A DNA stretch of 64,000 bases from [Clostridium] clostridioforme AGR2157 (GTDB lineage Bacteria; Bacillota; Clostridia; Lachnospirales; Lachnospiraceae), in contig NZ_AUJR01000006.1 of the NCBI RefSeq assembly GCF_000424325.1, positions 1 through 64,000 of the forward strand, read 5' to 3'. Positions 41,245 through 50,338 of the stretch are shown here, in pieces. A program made the position numbers and the translations under genes. A model generated the notes under the pieces. It was given only the letters and a program-made list of their open reading frames with translations. It was not told the origin of the DNA and ran no database searches. Every line of letters begins with the position of its first letter. Position 1 is the stretch's first letter.

Positions 41245-41289
41245 AAAATATGATCCGTTATAAAAAATGTGAGAAGAAAGGATAAAACA

Positions 41290-42942
41290 ATGGAAAATTT
41301 TGATCTGGATTTGCGTTCCGTTCAGGAAGCAAGAAATCTGGCGCGTCAGGGTGCTGAGGCAGCAAAGAAGATGGCATGTATGACAGCAGAGCAGATTGAC
41401 AAGATTCTGCGTAGTATGATTGAGGCAGCAGAGGAGCATGCCGCATGTCTGGCAAAGATGGCAGTGGAAGAGACCGGATTTGGAAAGGTGCTTGATAAGA
41501 CCTACAAAAACCATGCCGCATCCACCCTGCTTTATGAGGATATCCGCGATATGAAGACTGTCGGAATTCTCTCCGAGGATAAGGCGAGAGGAATCCTTGA
41601 GGTTGCAGCACCGGCTGGACTGATCATGGGAATCGTTCCGTCAACCAACCCGACTTCCACTGTTATCTACAAGTCGATGATTGCAATCAAGGCAGGAAAT
41701 GCAATTGTATTCTCCCCGCATCCGTCTGCAGCAAAATGTACCCTGCGCGCAGCAGAGGTGATGAAGGAGGCTGCTTTGAAGGCAGGTGCTCCGGAGGGCG
41801 TGATTGGCTGTATCTCCACTCCAACGATGGCAGCGACAAATGAGCTGATGCACTGCAAGGAGGTTGCTCTGATCATTGCAACCGGTGGTCCGGGCATGGT
41901 AAAGGCAGCTTACTCTGCAGGAAAACCGGCAATCGGTGTCGGCGCAGGAAACTCTCCGGCATACATCGAGCGCACGGCTGATGTGAAGGCAGCGGTATCC
42001 GCAATCATGGCAAGCAAGACTTTCGACAACGGTACGATCTGCGCTTCCGAGCAGTCCATTATCTGCGAGGAGTGCAATCACGATGAGGTTGTCGCAGAGC
42101 TTCAGCGCCAGGGCGCATACTTTATGACCCGCGAGGAAACCGAGAAGGTTTGTTGCCTGCTCTTCAAGAACGGCGGTCATGCAATGAATGCAAAGTTTGT
42201 CGGACGCACCCCACAGGTGATCGCACAGGCTGCCGGAATCAGTGTTCCGCAGACTGCAAAGGTGCTGATCGGCGGACAGGACGGCGTTGGTGACGGATAT
42301 CCGCTCTCCTATGAGAAGCTGACAACGGTTCTCGCTTTCTACACCGTAAAAGACTGGCAGGAGGCATGTCATCTGAGCATGGATCTTTTACAGAACGGCA
42401 TGGGTCACACAATGAGCATCCACACGAAGGATGATGAGATTGTCCGCAAGTTTGCTGTGAAGCCGGCATCTAGAATCCTTGTCAATACCGGCGGAAGCAT
42501 GGGCGGAACCGGAATCAGCACCGGACTGAATGTTGCATTCACACTCGGATGCGGAACTTGTGGCGGAAGTTCCGTATCGGAGAACGTCAGTCCACTGAAC
42601 CTGATCAATATCAAGAAGGTTGCATACGGACTGAAAAACTGTGCGACTTTGATCGAGGATGACTGCACTTTCCATCATCCGGAGCTGACAGGCAGACCGG
42701 CATCCGCAGTATCATCCTGCTGTGAGACCGCACCGACCGCATCGACCTGTTCCCATGAGTTCAGCCCAGCAGATATCGTGGCTTCCTTTGAAAAGAAGCA
42801 GAGCTGTGGCGGTGGATGCGCAGCATCCGTGGAGCAGTCGCTCACCAGCCAGAACGAGCTGAAGGCTGCCACAGCAGGATTCACAGATGACGCTCATCTG
42901 GCAGATCTTGTTCGCCAGCTTATCTCATCCATGAACAAATAA
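41290..42942 (+). CDS. CoA-acylating acetaldehyde dehydrogenase with C-terminal targeting tail
   Basis: The 550-residue enzyme oxidises acetaldehyde to acetyl-CoA with NAD+. Catalytic Cys251 is in FDNGTICASEQ, Asn120 in PSTNPTS and the cofactor segment is GVGAGNSPAYIE. After the catalytic domain (to about 460) comes an extra tail: a Cys/Ser/Ala-rich linker (about 468-520 with SCCE and SCGGGC) and a terminal amphipathic helix DDAHLADLVRQLISSMNK, a probable encapsulation peptide. It pairs with the inactive paralogue at 30708 and the alcohol dehydrogenase to balance NAD+/NADH. The start at 41290 follows AAAGGA. Confidence 0.93.
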   Translation: MENFDLDLRSVQEARNLARQGAEAAKKMACMTAEQIDKILRSMIEAAEEHAACLAKMAVEETGFGKVLDKTYKNHAASTLLYEDIRDMKTVGILSEDKARGILEVAAPAGLIMGIVPSTNPTSTVIYKSMIAIKAGNAIVFSPHPSAAKCTLRAAEVMKEAALKAGAPEGVIGCISTPTMAATNELMHCKEVALIIATGGPGMVKAAYSAGKPAIGVGAGNSPAYIERTADVKAAVSAIMASKTFDNGTICASEQSIICEECNHDEVVAELQRQGAYFMTREETEKVCCLLFKNGGHAMNAKFVGRTPQVIAQAAGISVPQTAKVLIGGQDGVGDGYPLSYEKLTTVLAFYTVKDWQEACHLSMDLLQNGMGHTMSIHTKDDEIVRKFAVKPASRILVNTGGSMGGTGISTGLNVAFTLGCGTCGGSSVSENVSPLNLINIKKVAYGLKNCATLIEDDCTFHHPELTGRPASAVSSCCETAPTASTCSHEFSPADIVASFEKKQSCGGGCAASVEQSLTSQNELKAATAGFTDDAHLADLVRQLISSMNK

Positions 42943-43079
42943 GAAATACAAAAAAGAATGAGACATTCTTCTAAAGTCTCCTGCAAACACCCCTTTAACT
43001 TGAAATTAGAGAGGACAGGGGCACATTTGACAGGGCGGGGGATTTTGGAGGGATAAGCACAACAGGGAGGAAATTATCC

Positions 43080-43739
43080 ATGGATCAGTGCGAGGCACTT
43101 ATGAAACTTATTATGGAAGCGGTCAAAAACGGAACAGACGCAAAGACGGATTCTGAGAAGAAGCCGGAAGCCGGAACGATTCCGGTCGGCGTCTCCAATC
43201 GCCATGTTCATCTCTCCGCAGAGGACTTGGAGACACTTTTCGGCGCGGGATATGAGCTGACAAAGCTCAGGGATCTCTCACAGCCGGGACAGTTTGCGTG
43301 CAAGGAGACTGTGACGGTATGTGGCCCGAAGGGGGCAATCGAAAAAGTCCGGATTCTCGGACCTGTCCGCAAGGCGAGTCAGATTGAGATTCTGGCAGGT
43401 GACAGCTTCAAACTGGGAGTAAAGGCACCTGTGAAACTCTCAGGAGATCTCGAGGGAACTCCGGGAATCACCCTCGTCGGACCGAAAGGTTCTGTTCAGA
43501 CGAAAAACGGTGTGATGGTGGCACAGCGCCATATTCACATGTTGCTTTCCGATGCGGAGCGCTTCGGTGTGCATGACGGCGAACGCGTCTGCCTTGAGGT
43601 GGATGGTGAGCGTGGAGGTGTTCTGAGAAATACGGTGATCCGTGTGACGGATCAGTCCGCTCTGGAATATCATCTGGATATGGATGAGGCAAATGCAATG
43701 GGACTTGGCTCTTCTTCTACCGTGAGAATTGTGCGTTAG
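43080..43739 (+). CDS. pduL: PduL-type phosphate acetyltransferase
   Basis: The 219-residue PTAC converts acetyl-CoA and phosphate to acetyl-phosphate, regenerating CoA in the shell. The zinc-binding histidines are seen in SNRHVHLS (His42, His44) and AQRHIHM (His151, His153), each starting a PduL domain. The first 25 residues (CEALMKLIMEAVKNGT) form an amphipathic helix like known PduL targeting peptides. A 137-base gap with a small AGAATG/CATTCT hairpin precedes it; GGGAGGAAA is the ribosome site. Confidence 0.93.
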   Translation: MDQCEALMKLIMEAVKNGTDAKTDSEKKPEAGTIPVGVSNRHVHLSAEDLETLFGAGYELTKLRDLSQPGQFACKETVTVCGPKGAIEKVRILGPVRKASQIEILAGDSFKLGVKAPVKLSGDLEGTPGITLVGPKGSVQTKNGVMVAQRHIHMLLSDAERFGVHDGERVCLEVDGERGGVLRNTVIRVTDQSALEYHLDMDEANAMGLGSSSTVRIVR

Positions 43740-43802
43740 GGCATTTTTCAAACTAAAATTAAATTTAAAAAATAATTGAAAGAAAATCAGGAGGAAACAA
43801 AC

Positions 43803-44087
43803 ATGAAGTACGATGCACTGGGAATGATCGAGACAAAGGGACTGGTAGGATCTATCGAGGCAGCAGATGCGATGGTAAAGGCAGCAAATGTAACCCTGAT
43901 CGGCAAAGAGTTTGTCGGCGGTGGTCTGGTAACCGTTATGGTTCGCGGTGATGTAGGTGCTGTAAAGGCAGCAACCGATGCAGGCGCAGCAGCAGCTCAG
44001 AGAGTCGGCGAACTGGTTTCCGTACATGTGATTCCGCGTCCGCATGCAGAGGTAGAGACCATTCTTCCGCATGTAAGCGAGAACTAA
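43803..44087 (+). CDS. BMC-H shell hexamer protein, copy 2
   Basis: This 94-residue shell protein is nearly the same as the first gene of the operon; differences are mainly Ala16 to Gly, Lys to Phe before VGGG at the pore, and the last residues (HVSEN). The Lys/Phe change lies beside the pore loop, so mixed hexamers could tune passage of choline and products. It is last in the operon; a strong terminator follows at 44187. Confidence 0.95.
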   Translation: MKYDALGMIETKGLVGSIEAADAMVKAANVTLIGKEFVGGGLVTVMVRGDVGAVKAATDAGAAAAQRVGELVSVHVIPRPHAEVETILPHVSEN

Positions 44088-44186
44088 GAGATTGTAAATA
44101 CAAAAAATACCATAAATTCCTTCAACCAAAACTAATTTTTCACTGATGTGATGTCAACCCAAACTGCTATGTAAATTGATTGACGA

Positions 44187-44227
44187 GAGACAGGTCGCTT
44201 CCCCACAAATGAGCGCCTGTCTCTTTT
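44187..44227 (+). terminator. terminator of the choline BMC operon
   Basis: GAGACAGG pairs with CCTGTCTC, with an inner CGCT/AGCG stem, followed by TTTT. It ends a roughly 16-kb operon. Confidence 0.85.
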
Positions 44228-44411
44228 GGGTGTGTGCCGAGCATGGCTCTAATCTTACTGGTGAAAGTAAGCTTTGCATAGTTTTTAAGGAAAGAACCGG
44301 AGGTGGGTTGAATAAGAGGGCAATCTTTTCTGCCCCGGGAGGGGAGAGAAAATTTATTCTCCCTCTACCCTATTGGTTTTAATCCCACCTGGATTTGTTT
44401 ATCACGGAGCG

Positions 44412-44567
44412 TTATCTGTTTTCCCTCATAACCCGGCAGGGATTTCCGTATGCAATGGTATCGCTGGGAATATCTTTTGTAACCACGCTCCCTGCCCCTA
44501 TTACCACGTTGTCCCCAATGGTGACGTCCGGCATAATAATGGCTCCTCCGTCAATCCAACGAAACAT
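44412..44567 (-). pseudogene. C-terminal remnant of a maltose/galactoside O-acetyltransferase-like gene
   Basis: On the minus strand 51 codons read as the end of a left-handed beta-helix acetyltransferase: [40 protein letters not shown] and CRVMRENR, then a stop. The N-terminal 130 or so residues are missing, so no active enzyme is made. The truncation lies next to an 11-base direct repeat. 44228-44411 holds a weak GGGAGA/TCTCCC hairpin and no gene. Confidence 0.8.
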
Positions 44568-44588
44568 GAAGCCTTATAAACATGAAGC
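44562..44588. repeat. 11-bp direct repeat AAACATGAAGC at the acetyltransferase truncation
   Basis: Two perfect copies (44562-44572 and 44578-44588) are five bases apart, exactly where the acetyltransferase fragment loses its N-terminus. It may be a deletion or insertion scar. Confidence 0.5.
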
Positions 44589-44605
44589 GTTGTATTGTAA
44601 CGGTG

Positions 44606-46462
44606 TTACCGGTTCAGATAACGCCACAAGGTAGTCCTGCTGATACCCAGCTTTTTTGCCGCGGATGTCTGGTTGCCCCCGCAGGTATTCAGCACGTAGT
44701 GCACGATGTCCCGGTTCATTTCATCCAGGGACTGGCTGGTATCCAGGCAGAATGGAGAGGGATGGGGGACTGGAAGCCTGGCATTTCCCGGGGCAGTATC
44801 CGCGTCCTTTTTGGAGGGCGCAGAGGATGCCTGGGCCGGGAAGGGAAATCCGGAAAACAGGACATCTTCCCTCTGGATTACCTCCTGTATGGTTTTGGCG
44901 CAGATATAGGGCCCTTCTGTCCGTATGACGGCCTCCTTTAGAATCCGTTTGAACTGGGTCCTGTTGTAGGGGTAGTCGTATTGCTCCAAAAGCGCGGCAG
45001 CCTCGTCGTCAACCCCCACAACCTGACGGCCCAGCTCCTGGTTCAGGGTATTGATATAGAGGCCGGCGGATGAGATGATGTCCTCCTTTTGTTCCCGCAG
45101 CGGCTTGATGGGAACCAGGATGCATCCCAAGGCATTGGTGTATTCGAACACCACATGGGGAGTGGCGCTTCCCGCGGGCTGGGTGCAGGAGAATATCAAA
45201 TGATTGCGGACATGCATGTTTGTGTCCAGTATGATGGAGAGCAGCTGTTTCTGCTTTGTTTTTTGCAGTGCGTCCAGGTTGGAAATATAGATGGTATTTC
45301 CATTGTCCGTAAAAGGAGAGTTGTAATGCTTTGTGATGAAGTCCCAGCTTTTATCACTGATAAGGGAGCAGTTGATGACGTAGAGGGGATTGTCACACAG
45401 AGGGCTTTTGGCGTAATAGATATGGGCCACCCGGTCCTTTCCGGTGCCGATTTCCCCGGTTATCATTAGGCTTAAGGGGGAAGGGGCCGCATCCTCGGTG
45501 TTGGTGAGGATTTCCCGTGCCAGCTCCGTATTGCTGTAAAAGCTGTCCATGAAGCTGTTCTCCGCACCCTGCTTGTCCATGATGGTCACACCGTATTTTG
45601 AGTAGGCCAGGGGAATCTCGGAGCGCATGATATGGAAAATGATGTAGGGGCTCAGGGTCTCATCCACCAGATGGGAGTTGATGGAGTACATCTGGTTGTT
45701 TACTGTAATAAAGAAGGAGCGCTTCCGTCCGGTGCAGCATTGCTCCAATTCATTCTTAAGCTTTGCCTGTATGGGGACGGCGATTTCATCCTCCAGCGTG
45801 GTGTAAATGCATTCGCCTGTCTGGGACAGCACAAGGAAACGGTTGGCGCTGCTGTCCAGAAGCTGATGCATAAGGGACAGGGAATGATATAAATCCCTGT
45901 GGGTCTGCCATGTATAGACTGCCTGGTCAACAGCTGCCTTCAGGCTTTCCATGCTGGAGGTGAGAAGGATGGGGGTAATGCCAATGAGTTTGGCATAGTT
46001 GTAGGGCACTGTATCGCATATGACGGTCTTGTAGCCCTGTTCCTTTAATTTGTCCAGCAGGGAGCTGGCCTCGGACGTGGTGTTGATGGAAAATATGTCC
46101 GTAGGCATCTTCAGAACATTGCATATGCTTTTCGCAATGGTGGTCAGGGAGCGGAATCCCAGGACTGCAAATTTTGTCTTTGTGTTCTCCGCTGTTTTCA
46201 GGCAGAGAAGTACGTCGTAATAATCAATTCCAATATCAATGACAGGAATGGGCACGCCCTTTGCAATACGGCTTGCGGTGTTGGCTCTTGAGATGATGAT
46301 GTCATAGTTCCTGTAATGTTCCTTTGCCAGGGAAAGTCCTGTCTCCACATTTCCCAGCATGGCTGTCAGCTGGATATCATCCCTCTGGCTTCCGTATCGT
46401 TTCATTAATGTTACCAATCCCTTATAGGGAGCAATTCCAAGTATCCTGACTTTTTCGCTCAT
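44606..46462 (-). CDS. PrpR_N-domain regulator with degenerate AAA+ domain and Fis-type HTH
   Basis: The 618-residue regulator has a PrpR_N-like sensor (about 5-180; ILGIAPYKGLVTLMKRY, IISRANTASRIAKGVPIPVIDI), a middle linking domain, a AAA+ domain with Walker A GEIGTGKDR (about 340), and a C-terminal Fis helix-turn-helix (QTSAAKKLGISRTTLWRYLNR). The GAFTGA loop that contacts sigma-54 is not recognisable (SPFTDNG at the equivalent place), so it probably works without sigma-54. It is divergent from the aldonate operon and is its likely sensor, perhaps of an aldonate or its phosphate. Confidence 0.85.
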   Translation of the reverse strand: MSEKVRILGIAPYKGLVTLMKRYGSQRDDIQLTAMLGNVETGLSLAKEHYRNYDIIISRANTASRIAKGVPIPVIDIGIDYYDVLLCLKTAENTKTKFAVLGFRSLTTIAKSICNVLKMPTDIFSINTTSEASSLLDKLKEQGYKTVICDTVPYNYAKLIGITPILLTSSMESLKAAVDQAVYTWQTHRDLYHSLSLMHQLLDSSANRFLVLSQTGECIYTTLEDEIAVPIQAKLKNELEQCCTGRKRSFFITVNNQMYSINSHLVDETLSPYIIFHIMRSEIPLAYSKYGVTIMDKQGAENSFMDSFYSNTELAREILTNTEDAAPSPLSLMITGEIGTGKDRVAHIYYAKSPLCDNPLYVINCSLISDKSWDFITKHYNSPFTDNGNTIYISNLDALQKTKQKQLLSIILDTNMHVRNHLIFSCTQPAGSATPHVVFEYTNALGCILVPIKPLREQKEDIISSAGLYINTLNQELGRQVVGVDDEAAALLEQYDYPYNRTQFKRILKEAVIRTEGPYICAKTIQEVIQREDVLFSGFPFPAQASSAPSKKDADTAPGNARLPVPHPSPFCLDTSQSLDEMNRDIVHYVLNTCGGNQTSAAKKLGISRTTLWRYLNR

Positions 46463-46511
46463 TCTGCCTCCTCTGGAATATAGATTCTCTGAATGTTACA
46501 AATTTAAACAT

Positions 46512-46540
46512 ATTATACAACATTTTCCTTGAATTGAAAA
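46512..46540 (-). promoter_or_regulatory. promoter of the PrpR_N-type regulator gene
   Basis: On the minus strand TTTTCA, a 17-base spacer and TATAAT, about 50 bases before the gene start. The opposite promoter for the kinase gene is not obvious in 46541-46626. Confidence 0.6.
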
Positions 46541-46626
46541 GGCCCTCTATATTACAATAAACTACGGAGCTGATGAAAGAAACTGATATGTTTCGAAAAT
46601 GAACAATAAAGGGAAGTTGGGAGCCA

Positions 46627-47856
46627 ATGGAAGAGAGATATCTGATTATTGCGGATGATTTTACAGGGGCAAATGATACGGGAGTGCAGCTGAAGAGGAG
46701 AGGGTATCCGACGGAAGTCCTGTTTGCGGGAAAACCGGTGGATTCACAGAACTCCATTGTGATTGATACGGAGAGCAGAAATGCCTTGCCTGGTCACGCC
46801 TATGAAATCGTGCGTCATTCATTAGAACAGGTAGATTTCGGACAGTTCCGCTACATAATAAAGAAAGTGGATTCCACGATGAGGGGAAATATCTCCCAGG
46901 AAATAAAGGCAGTGGATGACGTATTTCATCCGGAGCTTTTGGTGTTTGCTCCTGCCCTTCCCGCCTTGGGAAGGACCACCATGGACGGTGTGCAGTGCTT
47001 AAGGGGCGTGGAAATCTGTAAGACAGAGTTGTCCAAGGACCCAAAGAACCCGGTGATGGAAGACAATCTGGTAAAGCTGCTGGAGCAGGTTTATGAGGAG
47101 CCGGTACAGTTAAAATATCTGCCGGATGTAAGAAGCCAGTCTTTCTCCCTTGACAGGGGACGGATTTTTGTATGTGACGCTGAGTCGGATGATGACCTGA
47201 AACGAATCATTGCTGCGGCCAGACAGGACGGGCGGCGGACCCTGTACGTGGGGACCGCGGGAATGGCGGACAATCTGATGGAACTGGAAAAGCCTGCCCT
47301 TCCGTCCCTCGGCGTGGTGGCCAGCATCAGTTCGGTGGCCAATGAACAGATGCATTACTGTGAAAGGGTCGGATACGCCATGGTCAAGGTGCCTGTGGCC
47401 CAAATCATGACGGGAACAGCCAGGCCCGATGAATACCGCGACATGGCAGTGGAATATTTAAAGAGCGGAATGGATACCATACTTCTTACGGATACGGCTT
47501 ATGACAGGGAATTAATTGAGCTTTCCCAGGAAGTGGGGGAGAAAAGCGGTATGGATTTGACTGAGGTGGGGGATTATGTGCGTTCCCTTATCGGCAGGAT
47601 GGCCAAAGAGGTACTGGACGCTGCAGAGGTATCCGGCGTGTATCTCACCGGCGGGGATACAGCCCTGGGAATGCTGATGAACATCGGGGCAGACGGCGCG
47701 GAGATATTGGCTGAAATCCTGGTGGGCGTCCCTCTGGTGCGGGTGAAGGGCGGAGCGTATGAGGGGCTCAGACTGGTAACAAAGGCAGGAGCCTTCGGCA
47801 CAGAGGATGCGGCGGCTTTTGCCATGAGAAAAATAAAAGAAAGAGGAGGAATATAA
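46627..47856 (+). CDS. four-carbon acid sugar kinase (DUF1537; DtnK/OtnK type)
   Basis: The 409-residue kinase phosphorylates the 4-OH of threonate or erythronate. The N-terminal substrate domain opens with IIADDFTGANDTGVQLKRRGYPTEV, the hallmark ADDxTGAxD, with KKVDSTMRGNI following. The C-terminal nucleotide domain has GVYLTGGDTALGML and RVKGGAYEGLRLVTKAGAFG. The partner PdxA2 dehydrogenase five genes on would oxidise the 4-phosphate, leading to DHAP by decarboxylation. It is the first gene of the operon. Confidence 0.92.
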   Translation: MEERYLIIADDFTGANDTGVQLKRRGYPTEVLFAGKPVDSQNSIVIDTESRNALPGHAYEIVRHSLEQVDFGQFRYIIKKVDSTMRGNISQEIKAVDDVFHPELLVFAPALPALGRTTMDGVQCLRGVEICKTELSKDPKNPVMEDNLVKLLEQVYEEPVQLKYLPDVRSQSFSLDRGRIFVCDAESDDDLKRIIAAARQDGRRTLYVGTAGMADNLMELEKPALPSLGVVASISSVANEQMHYCERVGYAMVKVPVAQIMTGTARPDEYRDMAVEYLKSGMDTILLTDTAYDRELIELSQEVGEKSGMDLTEVGDYVRSLIGRMAKEVLDAAEVSGVYLTGGDTALGMLMNIGADGAEILAEILVGVPLVRVKGGAYEGLRLVTKAGAFGTEDAAAFAMRKIKERGGI

Positions 47857-47859
47857 CGT

Positions 47860-49137
47860 ATGAAAGAATTTTTACTGCCTTACGGAAAGGAAACATTGAA
47901 AGCGGAGATTGAGGACGCGCACCTTGCCGGTGTGCTTGTATCAGAACTCCATGATTACAAGGCGCCCATGGGCGGAAGCGAGCTGGTGCAGGAAGCCCTG
48001 GAGCATCCCATCGGGACTCCCAGGCTGTGCGATATGGCCATTGACAAGAAGAAGGTGGTGGTCATTTCTTCCGACCATACAAGACCTGTGCCCAGCCACA
48101 TCATTATGCCTCTCATCCTGAAGGAAATCCGCAGGGGGAACCCGGATGCTGAAATTACCATCCTTATCTCCACAGGACTTCACAGGGAGACTACCAGGGA
48201 GGAACTGGAGTCAAAGTTCGGCCATGAGATTACGGAACATGAAACCATCATAGTTCATGACTGCGATGATACGGACAACATGGTCTATCTGGGCAAGCTG
48301 CCCTCAGGCGGAAACATGTATATCAACAGGCTGGCAGTGGAGGCGGACCTGCTGGTTGCAGAGGGTTTCATTGAGCCTCATTTCTTTGCCGGATTTTCAG
48401 GCGGAAGAAAGAGCGTGCTTCCGGGCGTGGCAAGCCGTGAAACAGTTATGTACAACCATAACTCAGCCTTTATTGATGATTCGCACTCCAGGACCGGCAT
48501 CATTGAGGGCAACCCCATTCACAACGACATGCTGTACGCCGCCAGGGTGGCAGGACTGGACTTCATCGTCAATGTGGTGATAGATTCCGCCCATGACCCT
48601 ATTTTTGCGGTGGCAGGCGACTGCGACCTGGCACATCGTGTGGGCAGGGAGTTCCTGGCTTCCAAGTGCCAGGTGGATGCTGTTCCTGCGGATATTGTCA
48701 TTTCCACAAACGGCGGCTATCCTCTGGACCAGAATATTTACCAGTCCGTAAAGGGCATGACGGCTGCAGAGGTAACGGTAAAGGAAGGCGGCGTCATTAT
48801 CATGCTTTCCAAGGCGGCTGACGGCCACGGCGGCAAGTATTTCCATGAGACCTTCCGGGACGAAAAGGACTTGAACCGCATGATGAAGACCTTCATGGAC
48901 AGAAAGCCGGAAGAAACCATCATAGACCAGTGGCAGTCACAGATTTTTGCCAGGGTTATGTTAAAGGCCAGGATTGTGTTCATATCTTCCTGCGACGACC
49001 AGCTGGTGGAGGAGCTTCATATGATTCCGGCCCACAGCATGGAGGAGGCCCTGGAAAAGGCAAAAGCAATGGTGAATAAGGAGGATTATAAGGTAACAGT
49101 GATTCCGGACGGGGTGTCTGTTATCGTAAGAGAATGA
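47860..49137 (+). CDS. LarA-family nickel-pincer racemase/epimerase
   Basis: The 425-residue protein has the LarA motifs SSDHTRPVPSHIIMP (cofactor/catalytic His), STGLHRETTREELESKFG, and EPHFFAGFSGGRKSVLPGVASRETV, whose GGRK Lys covalently binds the NPN nickel cofactor. The family racemises lactate and, in other members, malate or epimerises aldonates at C2. Set between an aldonate kinase and glycerate kinase, it probably interconverts C2 epimers of threonate/erythronate or D/L-glycerate. It needs LarBCE for its cofactor; these are not in the window. It starts 3 bases after the kinase stop. Confidence 0.88.
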   Translation: MKEFLLPYGKETLKAEIEDAHLAGVLVSELHDYKAPMGGSELVQEALEHPIGTPRLCDMAIDKKKVVVISSDHTRPVPSHIIMPLILKEIRRGNPDAEITILISTGLHRETTREELESKFGHEITEHETIIVHDCDDTDNMVYLGKLPSGGNMYINRLAVEADLLVAEGFIEPHFFAGFSGGRKSVLPGVASRETVMYNHNSAFIDDSHSRTGIIEGNPIHNDMLYAARVAGLDFIVNVVIDSAHDPIFAVAGDCDLAHRVGREFLASKCQVDAVPADIVISTNGGYPLDQNIYQSVKGMTAAEVTVKEGGVIIMLSKAADGHGGKYFHETFRDEKDLNRMMKTFMDRKPEETIIDQWQSQIFARVMLKARIVFISSCDDQLVEELHMIPAHSMEEALEKAKAMVNKEDYKVTVIPDGVSVIVRE

Positions 49138-49167
49138 ATTATCATTGTAAGGGAATGAATTGTCATC
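49126..49167 (+). repeat. 21-bp tandem duplication across the LarA-like stop codon
   Basis: GTAAGAGAATGAATTATCAT and its copy GTAAGGGAATGAATTGTCAT sit back to back, 18 of 21 bases equal. Each copy encodes V-R-E-stop in the same frame, so the gene has a spare stop codon after its own. Confidence 0.75.
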
Positions 49168-49187
49168 GAAAAAGAATAAAGAGGGAT

Positions 49188-50336
49188 ATGGCATTGAAGT
49201 TCATTTTAATACCTGATTCGTTTAAGGGAACCTTAAGCTCCAGCCAGATATGCGGAGTGATGGATGAGAAAATAAAGAAGCATTTTCCTGACAGCCGGAC
49301 TGTCTCCATACCGGTGGCAGACGGGGGCGAGGGCTCTGTGGACGCCTTTATCACGGCTGTGGGCGGTGATAAGGAGTATGTAACGGTTAAGAATCCCTAC
49401 TTTGAGGACATGCAGTCCTATTTCGGACTGATAGACGGAGGGCAGACAGCTGTTATCGAAATGGCGTCCTGCGCCGGACTTCCTCTGGTGGAGGACAGGA
49501 AGGACCCAAGGCTCACCACCACCTATGGGGTGGGACAGCTGATTCTTGCCGCGGCGGGCAAGGGCGTTAAGAAAATCATAGTGGGGCTGGGCGGCTCGTC
49601 CACCAATGACGGAGGCTGCGGCGCTGCTGCCGCGGTTGGCATTAAGTTTTATGACAGGGACGGCAGGGAGTTCATACCCACAGGCGGCACCACGGTTGAT
49701 ATTGACAGAATCGACCTGTCCGGAAGGAACAGCCTTCTGGAGCAAGTTGAAATCGTAACCATGTGCGATATTGATAATCCCATGTACGGACCAACGGGAG
49801 CCTCCTGTATCTTCGGCCCCCAAAAGGGCGCGGATGAGGCCATGGTCCTTCAGCTGGACGAGGGAATCAGGAATCTGAGCAGGGTCATTGCCCAGGCAAC
49901 AGGGACAGACATAAGCCAGGTACCGGGAACCGGCGCCGCCGGAGCCATGGGAGCGGGCATGATTGCGTTCTTTGGTTCCAGGCTTCAGATGGGTATCCAG
50001 ACCGTGCTGGATACGGTGCGGTTCGGTGAAATCATTGGCGATGCGGATTATATCCTTACAGGCGAGGGAAAGCTGGATTCCCAGAGCCTCCGGGGCAAGG
50101 TAGTGATTGGAATTGCGGAGCGGGCCAAACAACAGGCCAAGTCCGTGATTGCAGTAGTAGGCGGGGCAGATGACGATGAGATAGGAAAGGCCTACGATAT
50201 GGGCGTGACAGCAGTGTTCCCCATCAACAGGCTTCCCCAGGATTTTTCCGTCAGCAGGCACCTCAGCCAGGAGAACCTGGCTTATACGGTAGATAATATT
50301 ATCAGGCTTATAAAAGCCGGACAGGGGGAACATTAA
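49188..50336 (+). CDS. glycerate kinase (GlxK/GarK type I)
   Basis: The 382-residue kinase makes 2- or 3-phosphoglycerate from D-glycerate. Family motifs: ILIPDSFKGTLSSSQICGVM, IPVADGGEGSVDAF, GVKKIIVGLGGSSTNDGGCGAAAAVG, and LTGEGKLDSQSLRGKVVIG. The start at 49188 gives MALKFILIPDSFKG, the standard N-terminus, with AAGAGGG close upstream; upstream in-frame ATGs lie in a tandem duplication. Its presence implies glycerate is a second substrate or intermediate of this pathway. Confidence 0.93.
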   Translation: MALKFILIPDSFKGTLSSSQICGVMDEKIKKHFPDSRTVSIPVADGGEGSVDAFITAVGGDKEYVTVKNPYFEDMQSYFGLIDGGQTAVIEMASCAGLPLVEDRKDPRLTTTYGVGQLILAAAGKGVKKIIVGLGGSSTNDGGCGAAAAVGIKFYDRDGREFIPTGGTTVDIDRIDLSGRNSLLEQVEIVTMCDIDNPMYGPTGASCIFGPQKGADEAMVLQLDEGIRNLSRVIAQATGTDISQVPGTGAAGAMGAGMIAFFGSRLQMGIQTVLDTVRFGEIIGDADYILTGEGKLDSQSLRGKVVIGIAERAKQQAKSVIAVVGGADDDEIGKAYDMGVTAVFPINRLPQDFSVSRHLSQENLAYTVDNIIRLIKAGQGEH

Positions 50337-50338
50337 GT

